Assembly (NCBI GenBank): GCA_965206405.1
Contig: CBDBJQ010000006.1
Coordinates: 1,178,001-1,242,000, forward strand
Length of the DNA: 64,000 bases
Source: CBDBJQ01 sp965206405
GTDB lineage: Bacteria > Pseudomonadota > Alphaproteobacteria > UBA8366
Reading direction: 5' to 3'
Made by a program: the position numbers and the translations under genes
Shown: positions 37,355-45,074 of the stretch, in pieces
Position numbering within the stretch: the stretch's first letter is position 1
Layout of the letters: each line of letters begins with the position of its first letter
The notes under the pieces: model-generated
Told to the model about the DNA's origin: nothing
The model's input: the letters and a program-made list of their open reading frames with translations, nothing else
The model's database searches: none

Positions 37355-38341
37355 ATGGCATCGCCAGAACGCAAGAAGGTCCTCATCAACGGGGGTGTCC
37401 ATGAGAGCGCCATGGCACTGTTCGCCGCCCGCGACGACATCGAGGTTGAGGTTGTTCCCCTCGAAAATGAAAACGAAATGCCGGATCGGATCCGCGGGGC
37501 CAACGCCGTACTCGCGCGTTCGGTGCTGGTCACGCCGGAGATGATTGCCTCAGCCAACGGCCTCCAGGTGGTTTCGCGCCATGGCGTCGGCTACGACAGG
37601 GTCAATGTCGAGGCACTCACCGCACGCCGGATTCCGCTTACCGTGACCGGCACCGCGAATACGCCGTCAGTGGCGGAACAGGCGCTGATGCTGATGCTTG
37701 CGGTGGCCAAACAGGTCCTGCCCACAGATCGGGAAACCCGCAAGGGGCAGTTTCTCGACGCCCGTGGCGCCCTGTGGCGGACCGAACTCCTGGATAAGAC
37801 CGTCCTGATCATCGGTTTTGGCCGGATCGGAAAGGTGGTTGCAAGGCGCTGCCAGGGCTTCGATATGGAGGTCATGGCCTGTGATCCGTATCTCGACGAG
37901 AAGGTGATGCGCGATGCCGGGGTCACACCGGTTACGGATTTCCGCGACATACTCGAGGATGTCGACTACCTGACCGTGCACACACCGCTCACCGACGAGA
38001 CGCGCGGCATGATCGGCGCTGCGGAGCTCGTAAAGATGAAATCCACCGCGATCATCGTGAACTGCGCCCGCGGCGGGATCATCGAGGAGGACGCCCTCTA
38101 TGCGGCGCTCAGCGAGAACCGCATCTTCGGTGCCGGGATGGATGTTTTCGTCGAGGAGCCGACTCCCGGCGATCACCCGCTGTTCTCGCTCGAGAACGTG
38201 GTTGTCAGCCCGCACGCTTCGGCCTCGCCCGTTGAAAGCATGGAGCGCATGGGTATCCAGGCAGCGCAGAACATTCTCGATGTCTTTGATGGCACCATCC
38301 CGCCCGAGATGGTTGTCAATGCCGAGGTCCTCAGCGACTAA
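37355..38341 (+). CDS. D-isomer-specific 2-hydroxyacid dehydrogenase
   Basis: The 328-residue enzyme has the phosphoglycerate-dehydrogenase-like fold: VSRHGVGYDRVNVEAL, GTANTPSVAEQALMLMLAVA, the NAD motif IIGFGRIGKVVARRCQG, the catalytic Arg in NCARGGIIEEDAL, Glu in VEEPTPGDHPL and His in SPHASASPVE. It interconverts 2-oxo and D-2-hydroxy acids. It lacks the C-terminal ACT domain of long SerA, so a serine-biosynthetic role is uncertain. ATG at 37355 with AAAGGGCGG upstream is chosen; an earlier in-frame ATG would add 40 residues without homology. Confidence 0.85.
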   Translation: MASPERKKVLINGGVHESAMALFAARDDIEVEVVPLENENEMPDRIRGANAVLARSVLVTPEMIASANGLQVVSRHGVGYDRVNVEALTARRIPLTVTGTANTPSVAEQALMLMLAVAKQVLPTDRETRKGQFLDARGALWRTELLDKTVLIIGFGRIGKVVARRCQGFDMEVMACDPYLDEKVMRDAGVTPVTDFRDILEDVDYLTVHTPLTDETRGMIGAAELVKMKSTAIIVNCARGGIIEEDALYAALSENRIFGAGMDVFVEEPTPGDHPLFSLENVVVSPHASASPVESMERMGIQAAQNILDVFDGTIPPEMVVNAEVLSD

Positions 38342-38395
38342 TCCACCTCCTGGCAATCGGCCTGGTCGCTACCACACGAGGGAAAACTTCAAACG

Positions 38396-39856
38396 ATGAT
38401 ACCTGATTATCAAACGCTGATGCTGCCGGTTCTCAAAGCATGCTCTGAACGTACGGTTTCGGTGAAGGAGGTCCTGCCTTTGCTTGCTGATCAGTTTGGT
38501 CTTTCTGAAGAAGAGCGTCGACAGCGTACTTCTAGTGGGGGACAAACGGTCTTCAACAACAGGGTTCATTGGGCAAAAACCTATCTCAAGGAAACTGGCT
38601 TGATTTGTTATCCGGCACGTAGCCGATTTGAAATTACTGAAGAGGGGAGGAAGGTTCTCCGATCAGGGGCTGAGCGCATCGACAAAAAATTTCTGGAGCG
38701 GTTTCCCGCTTTTCATGAATTCAAGGCGAAGAAAGGAACGCGGCCTCGCCGGAATCAAGAATCAGAAAATACTGAACCGGAATTGGCTGCTACCCAAGAC
38801 AATGACGTAATGCCGGGTGAAACCTCAGTCGTCGTATCTCTTGGGGGCGCACCTCAAAGTGATCGTCCTAGCGTAACCAATGTCGAACAACCGGCAGCAA
38901 TAAGGGGTAACGCCAAAGCGGGAGTGCCTAACTTTCAAACGTTTATGTTGCCGGTGCTCGAAGCATGCTCAGAGCATGCAGTTTCAATGAAGGAGGTTGT
39001 GCCTCTGCTTGCTAATCGGTTTGGTCTTTCTGAAGAAGAGCGCCAACAGCGTACTCCTAGTGGGAGACAAACGGTCTGCTACAACAGGATTCATTGGGCA
39101 AAATTCTACCTGCAGCAAGCTAGTTTGGTTCACTCCCCGTCGCGTGGTCAGTTTGCCATTACCGAAGAAGGGGCGAGGGTTCTCCAGTCAAAGCCTGAGC
39201 GCATCAGCATCAAGTTTCTGGAGCGGTATCCATCCTTTCTTGAGTTTAAAGAGAGAAGGGGAACACAGTTTCGCCGAAATCAAGAATCAGAAAATACTGA
39301 AGAAACTACTTCTGAAGATGATAAGGCAACTCCGGATGAGAGACTGCAGTTGGCATATAAAACGATCCGGGCAGGGCTTGCCGCCGAATTACTGGATCGG
39401 GTCCGGGATGCAGAGCCTTGGTTTTTTGAGCAACTGATCGTCGAGCTTTTGCGCCGTATGGGATATGGCGGAGATACTGTAGATGCTGGACAGGTACTGG
39501 GCGGTAGTGGCGATGGCGGTGTGGATGGTGTGATCGAGCAGGATCAACTTGGGGTAGATCAGGTTTATTTTCAGGCAAAGCGTTATAAAGAAGACAGCAA
39601 GGTCGGCGCTGCAGCAATCCGTGAGTTTGCTGGGGCGCTTAGCCAACACAAAGTGCAAAAAGGTATCTTCTTTGCCAGCTCAGGGTTTAGTAAAGGGGCT
39701 GTTGATGCAATGGAAAAATCAGGGGTTAGGATTGTCCTCATTGATGGTCAGCACCTCGCCGACCTTATGATTGAGCACGATTTAGGCTGCCGAAAAGAAA
39801 GTACTCTTGATCTCAAAAAAATCGATGAGGAGTTTTTTGATCAGGAAGCAAACTGA
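38396..39856 (+). CDS. mrr: Mrr-type restriction endonuclease with duplicated N-terminal domain
   Basis: The 486-residue protein contains two copies of an Mrr_N winged-helix domain. The first covers about residues 1-115 and the second about 178-290; both share LLPVL..ACSE, FGLSEEER, HWAKxYL and ITEEG, and both end in RRNQESENTE. A C-terminal Mrr catalytic domain follows, with PD-(D/E)xK-like residues Asp377 in GDGGVDG and Gln393/Lys395 in FQAKRY. Mrr enzymes cleave methylated DNA (type IV restriction). Typical Mrr has about 300 residues and one N-terminal domain. The gene is more AT-rich than its neighbours and sits between unrelated metabolic genes, which suggests horizontal gain and then internal duplication. 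Confidence 0.88.
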   Translation: MIPDYQTLMLPVLKACSERTVSVKEVLPLLADQFGLSEEERRQRTSSGGQTVFNNRVHWAKTYLKETGLICYPARSRFEITEEGRKVLRSGAERIDKKFLERFPAFHEFKAKKGTRPRRNQESENTEPELAATQDNDVMPGETSVVVSLGGAPQSDRPSVTNVEQPAAIRGNAKAGVPNFQTFMLPVLEACSEHAVSMKEVVPLLANRFGLSEEERQQRTPSGRQTVCYNRIHWAKFYLQQASLVHSPSRGQFAITEEGARVLQSKPERISIKFLERYPSFLEFKERRGTQFRRNQESENTEETTSEDDKATPDERLQLAYKTIRAGLAAELLDRVRDAEPWFFEQLIVELLRRMGYGGDTVDAGQVLGGSGDGGVDGVIEQDQLGVDQVYFQAKRYKEDSKVGAAAIREFAGALSQHKVQKGIFFASSGFSKGAVDAMEKSGVRIVLIDGQHLADLMIEHDLGCRKESTLDLKKIDEEFFDQEAN

Positions 39857-39892
39857 GCTGACGCCCGATAACGGGGGCAGGGAGGACACGCT

Positions 39893-40759
39893 ATGGAGAA
39901 TATTCTCTACGAGAAGAAAGGCCCGGTTGCGTATGTGACGCTGAACCGGCCCGACAAGCTCAATGCGCTTTCGGTTGATCTTCAGTATGAGGTTCGCGAG
40001 GCCCTGGAGGATGCTGGCTGGGTTGACGATTCCATCCGCGTCATCGTGCTCAAGGCCGCAGGACGCGCCTTCAGCGCCGGTTTCGATATTTCGGCACCCG
40101 AGAGGCTTAACGCAGTCGATCAGCGCGAGCAGTTTTTGAAGGGAAAGAGCTTCAGCGGATCGACCTGGTGGGATGTTTTCTGGGATAACCCCAAACCGAT
40201 CATCGCCCAGATACAGGGCTTCTGCATCGCGGGCGGAATGGCTACGGCCACCTTCTGCGATCTTCGGATTTGTGCCGATGACGCTAAGTTTGGCGCGCCC
40301 GAGATCCGGACCGGCGGGCCGTACATACCTGCGGTCTGGCCGTGGGTTGTCGGTATGACAAAGGCCAAGGAGCTGCTTTTCACAGGCAATTTGATCGATG
40401 CTGAAGAAGCGCTGCGCCTCAACTTCGTCAACGAGGTCGTGCCTCTCGATCAGCTCGATGAGGTTGTTGAGAAGCGTGCAGCGACGATTGCCAAGCTTCC
40501 GAAGGCGACCGTTGAGTACAATAAGAAGCTGGTCAACATGGCCTACGAGCAGATGGGCATCCGGCAGGTGTTCGAACGCTCAATGGAGCTTGGGGCTATC
40601 GCGCTGACCAGCCCTGAAGCATCCGAAGAGATCGCAGAGTTCAATCAGACCAGGGAAACGCAAGGCCTCAAAGCTGCGCTGACTGAAAGCGCAGCCAAGT
40701 TCGCCGAGGAAGATGCCTGGTTCAAAAAGGCACGGGGCGCAAATAATCGGCGCAAATGA
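39893..40759 (+). CDS. enoyl-CoA hydratase/isomerase family protein
   Basis: The 288-residue crotonase has VAYVTLNRPDKLNAL, the first oxyanion-hole segment AAGRAFSAGFDISAPERL and the second IQGFCIAGGMATATFCDLRI, with GAPEIRTGGPY providing one likely catalytic Glu. The first Glu of the classical pair is uncertain. It acts on an acyl-CoA in fatty or aromatic acid breakdown. A GGGAGG ribosome site lies just upstream, and it starts 36 bases after the Mrr stop. The Mrr gene appears inserted between it and the hydroxyacid dehydrogenase. Confidence 0.85.
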   Translation: MENILYEKKGPVAYVTLNRPDKLNALSVDLQYEVREALEDAGWVDDSIRVIVLKAAGRAFSAGFDISAPERLNAVDQREQFLKGKSFSGSTWWDVFWDNPKPIIAQIQGFCIAGGMATATFCDLRICADDAKFGAPEIRTGGPYIPAVWPWVVGMTKAKELLFTGNLIDAEEALRLNFVNEVVPLDQLDEVVEKRAATIAKLPKATVEYNKKLVNMAYEQMGIRQVFERSMELGAIALTSPEASEEIAEFNQTRETQGLKAALTESAAKFAEEDAWFKKARGANNRRK

Positions 40760-40823
40760 AAGCGACACCGAGATCGCTCCCGGCGGCTATAATTTTCACG
40801 CGTCGGTCAGTTCGGTCAGTTCG

Positions 40824-41651
40824 TCAGAACGGCTTGTCACCCTTGACGGTGACGCGGTTGCCAGAGCGCACCTGGGGGAAGTAATCCCACATCGCTATGT
40901 GTTGGACGCAGCGATTATCCCAGAACGCGATCGAGTTATTGCGCCACTTGAAGCGCACCTGGAACTGCGGCCGGTTGTTGTGCCCATAGAGGAAGTGCAG
41001 GATTGCGTTACCCTCGTCATCGGGCATATCGCGTAGCCCGATTGTGAACACCGGGTTGACGTAGATTCCCTTGCGGCCGCTCACCGGATGGGTGCGGATG
41101 ACCGGATGCTCGGCACGCGGAAACTCGCGCTTGTCGTCTATTCCCTCAATGGCGGCGCGACGGCGATAGTTGGGCCCGCCGTCATGAATGGCGACCATGC
41201 CATCCAGATAATCCTTCATCCTGTCCGACAGGGCGTCGTAGGCGGCATACATGCTGGCGAACAGCGTGTCGCCACCCGTTGGAGGGACGGTATGAAGGTG
41301 CAGGATCGAACCCATCGGCGGTTCGGCATCGCATGACACATCGGAATGCCATCTGTGACCGGCGATCTGCTTGGAGTTTTCGTCGGTGTGGATTGGGAGT
41401 ATCTCGGGGTGCCCCTCGGGTCCCGACCTGCTGGGATGGATGTGCAGGTCGCCGAACAGTCGACCAAAGCTCTTTTGCTGCCCGATCGTGATATCCTGGT
41501 CACGGAAGAAGATGACCTGGTTCTCGACCAGCGCGTCATGAACCTCCTGTGATTGCTGGTTGCTGAGCGGCTTTGAAAGATCAATGCCGCCGATTTCCGC
41601 GCCGAGCGTAGGCGTGAGCTGGTTCACTTCGATTGTTTCGTAAGTCATCAC
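40824..41651 (-). CDS. TauD/TfdA family 2-oxoglutarate dioxygenase
   Basis: The 275-residue dioxygenase has the iron-binding triad His102-x-Asp104 (GHRWHSDVS) and His251 (FWDNRCVQH). An Arg in FPQVRSGNRV would bind 2-oxoglutarate. TauD-type enzymes release sulfite from taurine; relatives act on other sulfonates, alkyl sulfates, carnitine precursors or 2,4-D. The TauD-like N-terminus LGAEIGGIDLSKPLSN favours a taurine or sulfonate substrate. A 9-bp tandem duplication (TCGGTCAGT, 40803-40820) lies just past the stop. A gene-free region of about 270 bases separates it from the next feature. Confidence 0.87.
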   Translation of the reverse strand: MMTYETIEVNQLTPTLGAEIGGIDLSKPLSNQQSQEVHDALVENQVIFFRDQDITIGQQKSFGRLFGDLHIHPSRSGPEGHPEILPIHTDENSKQIAGHRWHSDVSCDAEPPMGSILHLHTVPPTGGDTLFASMYAAYDALSDRMKDYLDGMVAIHDGGPNYRRRAAIEGIDDKREFPRAEHPVIRTHPVSGRKGIYVNPVFTIGLRDMPDDEGNAILHFLYGHNNRPQFQVRFKWRNNSIAFWDNRCVQHIAMWDYFPQVRSGNRVTVKGDKPF

Positions 41652-41922
41652 AACTGTCTCCGTTGAATAGGCCTGCCGTGCTGGTTACTGCCGCGTTTAC
41701 GTTGCCATTATTTGGCAAAATCTCATGCGCGCCGTGCCAGCCCACTTTCTCCTTGCAATCAAGATTATACCGAAGTGGACCGAAGGGAATAATAGGCTCC
41801 TGCCGCCTGCGTTGCTATCGCGTCTGACTTGCTCCGAATATGCCTTCACTCACAAGTTAGCGTTATCCTGCTCTTGATCATTTGGAGCCGCTCGGTGTCG
41901 GGGGCGGGCCTTTTATAGCGAG

Positions 41923-42629
41923 ATGGATGTGGAAGGAGACGGCTGGAGCGCCGATACGAGCCTGATCGAGAAGATGGTGGTGTATGGCGTCGGACTGTGG
42001 CTGGCGATGGAGGCGTCGCGGATGGAAACCCTGGCTGTAGCGCGACAATCTGGGTGAGAGGGGCGCGTATTACGCCATCGGCGGAGATGGGTGTGCGCTA
42101 CGGTGATGGCGACGGCCAGACAGGCAGGGGCATGGAAGTGGGGCTGGGCATCCGATACACCAACCCCTCTCGGTTCACGATGAGTGGTTGGGTGCGAAGC
42201 CTGATTGCGCATAGTGCTGGGCATCGGAATTGGGGTATTCATGGCCGCTTCGCCCTGGACCCGGAAGCGGACGGGCAGGGACTGTCGGCCAGCATGACCT
42301 CTGGATACGGCGATGTCTCAAGCGGTGTGCAGAAGGTCTGGCAGCAGGGCCTGTCCAATGAAGGTGCGGCCGGGACGTCAGATGACGACAGGGATGAAGT
42401 CGCGATACAGATGGAGGGGCATCTGGGTTACGGCCTCATGGTTTCCAACCAGGCCCGGGGCCGGCTGTATCCTTATGTCGGGATGATCGCTCGCGGTGCC
42501 AGCCAACGCTATCGTCTCGGTGTGGATTTGCGACGGGATTCGCGCTTCCATCTGGATCTGGTCGGGGAAACTGACACCGGCATGGGCGAACATTCCATCA
42601 TGCTAAAAACCGCGCTGCCGCTTGATTAG
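41923..42629 (+). pseudogene. autotransporter beta-barrel remnant, frameshifted
   Basis: From 41923 one frame reads MDVEGDGWSADTSLIEKMVV and ends at a TGA near 42054. A second frame then carries GARITPSAEMGVRYGDGDGQ, MEVGLGIRYTNPSRFTMSGW and VWQQGLSNEGAAG to TAG at 42629. This parallels, in order, the last 220 or so residues of the giant adhesin barrel (EVEGGDDIEA, VEPSLEAGVRYDGGDG, LWREGL, SRSYRLGMRWELDSLF). It is therefore a truncated paralogue. It lacks passenger and signal peptide and ends in Asp rather than the aromatic residue needed for outer-membrane insertion. Confidence 0.72.
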
Positions 42630-42696
42630 GTGCGCCTAATTAGATGCGCTTCTATTGATCAGGCGGGCGCCTGTCCGGGTTGGACGGCCTCGCGGG

Positions 42697-43938
42697 CTAA
42701 GGCGGAGGGTTGCGTAGTCCGGCCTTGTGCATGAGTGGCAGAACCTCTGCGATGAAGTATTCAAGGTCGGGCGCGAAATCGAAGAAGTTGACCTGAACGC
42801 CGTCGACACCGGCTGCCTTGAGTCGGAGCATCCAGTCGACCACCATCTCCGGCGAGCCGACGATATGGATGTTGCCGCCAACAGCCCAATCATGCGCGCC
42901 ATGGGCGATCCAGGAGGACTGGTCGCCGCCGGCAAAGCCGCCGAAGAAGTGTTCCAGCGCCTCCTCGTCGCGCTCTTCCAGGATACGGTCGCGCCAGGCC
43001 TTCGCTTCCTTTTCCGTCGGCCGGCAGATCACATGTGGGTTGACGATGATCCGCACATCTCGGCCTGCGGCCTTGGCCCGCGCGCGGATGCCGGCGATGC
43101 GTTCGGGCAGGGATTCGCAGGCCTTGTCGGGGTCGGCGCCGGTGGTCGTGGTTGCGAAGATCAGGTCGGCATGGGCGGCGGCATAATCCATGCCGGCAGG
43201 TGATGATCCCGCGCTGACCATGACCGGCATACCGTTGACGGGTTTGGGGGCAACGAAGGCGCCTTCGGTGTGGAACCAGTTACCGTTAAAATCGAGATTC
43301 TTATCCTCGGTCCACAACCGCTCCATGATGGTGGTGAACTCGCCGGCCATCGCGTAGCGCTCGTCATGAGGAACCTGCAAATTGCCGAACATCAGGGCCT
43401 CGCTGGCCTTGAATCCAGTAACCACGTTGATACCCCAACGGCCACCGCTGATGTGATCGATGACGGCGCCGTATTTGGCGATATGCAGGGGATGCCAGCG
43501 GTAGAGAACGTGCACGGTCGAGATCAGCAGCACGTTGCGGGTCAGTGGCGCCAGCGCGGCGCTGGCGATGAAGGGGTCGATGGAGTTCTCCCGAAAGCGG
43601 ATGGCACCGCCATGGCCGCCCTCGCCGAGCCAGGTCGCCAGGGCAAAAACGAGATCGAAGCCGCTTTCCTCGGCGCGGATCGCCAACTCGGCGTTGTAAC
43701 CAAACTCCCAGGATGTCTCTCGCGGTGCCTTTGACGGAGTCCAGGCGCCCTGCTGGTGGGGAAGGAACAGCCCCAGCATCAGCGGCTGGCGCCAGGCTCG
43801 CTCAATCGAGGTCAGCCCGTCGATGGCCTGCAGGTCGGGGGCGCGGCTGATCCGGAAGCCGGGCCGTGTGCCGGTACTGGCGGCGGGACCGGCCGTCAAT
43901 GGAAGACTTCGGGGGTGCCGCGCACGCTGATTCGCCAC
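42697..43938 (-). CDS. LLM-class flavin-dependent monooxygenase
   Basis: The protein (413 residues from 43938, or 360 from an in-frame ATG at 43779) is a bacterial luciferase-like FMN enzyme. It shows LMLGLFLPHQQGAWTPSK, VFALATWLGEGG, LISTVHVLYRWHPLHIAKYG, DHISGGRWGINVVTGFKASE and the flavin-contact region MVSAGSSPAGMDYAAAHADL. This pattern is closest to pyrimidine oxygenase RutA, dimethylsulfide monooxygenase DmsA and alkanesulfonate monooxygenase types. It overlaps the upstream TauD-like gene by 43 bases if the longer start is used, so the shorter one may be right. The pairing hints at sulfur or nitrogen scavenging from organic compounds. No flavin reductase is adjacent. Confidence 0.83.
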   Translation of the reverse strand: MANQRARHPRSLPLTAGPAASTGTRPGFRISRAPDLQAIDGLTSIERAWRQPLMLGLFLPHQQGAWTPSKAPRETSWEFGYNAELAIRAEESGFDLVFALATWLGEGGHGGAIRFRENSIDPFIASAALAPLTRNVLLISTVHVLYRWHPLHIAKYGAVIDHISGGRWGINVVTGFKASEALMFGNLQVPHDERYAMAGEFTTIMERLWTEDKNLDFNGNWFHTEGAFVAPKPVNGMPVMVSAGSSPAGMDYAAAHADLIFATTTTGADPDKACESLPERIAGIRARAKAAGRDVRIIVNPHVICRPTEKEAKAWRDRILEERDEEALEHFFGGFAGGDQSSWIAHGAHDWAVGGNIHIVGSPEMVVDWMLRLKAAGVDGVQVNFFDFAPDLEYFIAEVLPLMHKAGLRNPPP

Positions 43939-44762
43939 AGGGTGCGGCGTGTTCCGGTGCCGCCGGGGGCGTCGATGGGAACGCCCGAATGGAGGGTCGC
44001 GGTCGTGTCGTAGATAAGCACGTCTCCGGGCTCGTAGCGGTGGCTGTAGATGTACTGCGGCTGCAGGGCGTGGGTTTTCAGGCGTTCGAGGAGATCCGCC
44101 GACTTCTCGGCTGCCAGACCGTTCACGCCGGTCGGCGTGCCGGCGACGGCATAGAGGGCCTTGCGACCAGTCATCGGATGGCGCATCACCAGCGGGTGGA
44201 CGACCTCGGGTACAGCCTCGATCTGCTCGGTGGTCCTGAGCGGTACGGCGACCTTTTCCGGGCCGCGTCCGCTTGCTGCGCCGTAGAGGTGGCTCACCTC
44301 GAGTGCGTCGAGCGCCTTCCGCTCCTCGGCGGGCAAGTCGTCCCAGGCGCCTGCCATGTCGGCGATCAGGGTCTCGCCGCCCTTCTCCGGCACCTCGATG
44401 GCGTAAAGCATCGTCGCCGAGGACGGAACCGCCTCGTAGGACTGGTCGGTGTGCCAGAAGACGGCGCCGTTGCGCACGCTGTCATGGGCCTTCTGTTCCG
44501 TGGTGGTATTGCCGACCTCGAAAATCTCCGGATAGCCCTTCATTCTGAGATGGCTGATCACGTGCGGAATCGGTTCGCCCCAGCGCTTGCCAAAGGCGCA
44601 ATAGGCGTCCTTGTCGAGCGACTGGCCCTTTACGACCACGACGCGGTTGGCATAAAGGGTTTCCGCAAGCTGGCGGAGAAGATCGTCGTCACCGGTCGCC
44701 GCGATGAGATCGCAGCCGTGCACTTCTACGCCATAAGATCCGTCAATCGGGGTAATTTTCAT
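43896..44762 (-). CDS. TauD/TfdA family 2-oxoglutarate dioxygenase
   Basis: The 288-residue enzyme has the iron ligands His104-x-Asp106 in FWHTDQSYEAVPSSATML and His258 in YDTTATLHSG, with Arg in GTGTRRTLWRISV for 2-oxoglutarate. It is only distantly similar to the TauD at 40.8 kb and is closer to the TfdA or sulfonate/clavaminate-type branch. It probably forms one leftward transcript with the flavin monooxygenase. It is preceded (44766-44790) by a weak AGGTACGAGCCC leader. The intact IS1634-like element and its direct repeat start 74 bases upstream, so the promoter could be affected. Confidence 0.87.
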   Translation of the reverse strand: MKITPIDGSYGVEVHGCDLIAATGDDDLLRQLAETLYANRVVVVKGQSLDKDAYCAFGKRWGEPIPHVISHLRMKGYPEIFEVGNTTTEQKAHDSVRNGAVFWHTDQSYEAVPSSATMLYAIEVPEKGGETLIADMAGAWDDLPAEERKALDALEVSHLYGAASGRGPEKVAVPLRTTEQIEAVPEVVHPLVMRHPMTGRKALYAVAGTPTGVNGLAAEKSADLLERLKTHALQPQYIYSHRYEPGDVLIYDTTATLHSGVPIDAPGGTGTRRTLWRISVRGTPEVFH

Positions 44763-44835
44763 GGGCTCGTACCTTCGGAGGTCCTCTCTTGAACCATTTC
44801 CCTGCCAGATGGTGTCATGTCAGTGATGTTACGCC

Positions 44836-44963
44836 AGATGATGCTACAGGTTAGGGAATGTTACACGATTTTGCGGATCGTTCCCGCACCCGGTCTTGTG
44901 TCTGGTCCCGTGCCGGGTCTTGTGCCGGGCCGGAATCCGGCTGCCGAGCCTATGCGTCCGGCA
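44836..44963 (+). repeat. left copy of a perfect 128-bp direct repeat flanking IS1634
   Basis: This copy is identical to 46967-47094 and ends exactly at the left inverted repeat of the element. It contains the last 14 bases of the TerB-like gene plus its downstream sequence, so it is the copy created by duplication. It also holds three 12-bp tandem units (GGTCTTGTGTCT, GGTCCCGTGCCG, GGTCTTGTGCCG). Confidence 0.95.
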
Positions 44964-45074
44964 CCTGACTTCGTAGGATTTCGTCTGTAACACATTGATA
45001 TTATTGGCCTGTTTTTCCACGGGGCACTACATCGCGGATTTCAGGCGATGGATTCAACGGTTGGAAAGTGTTGA

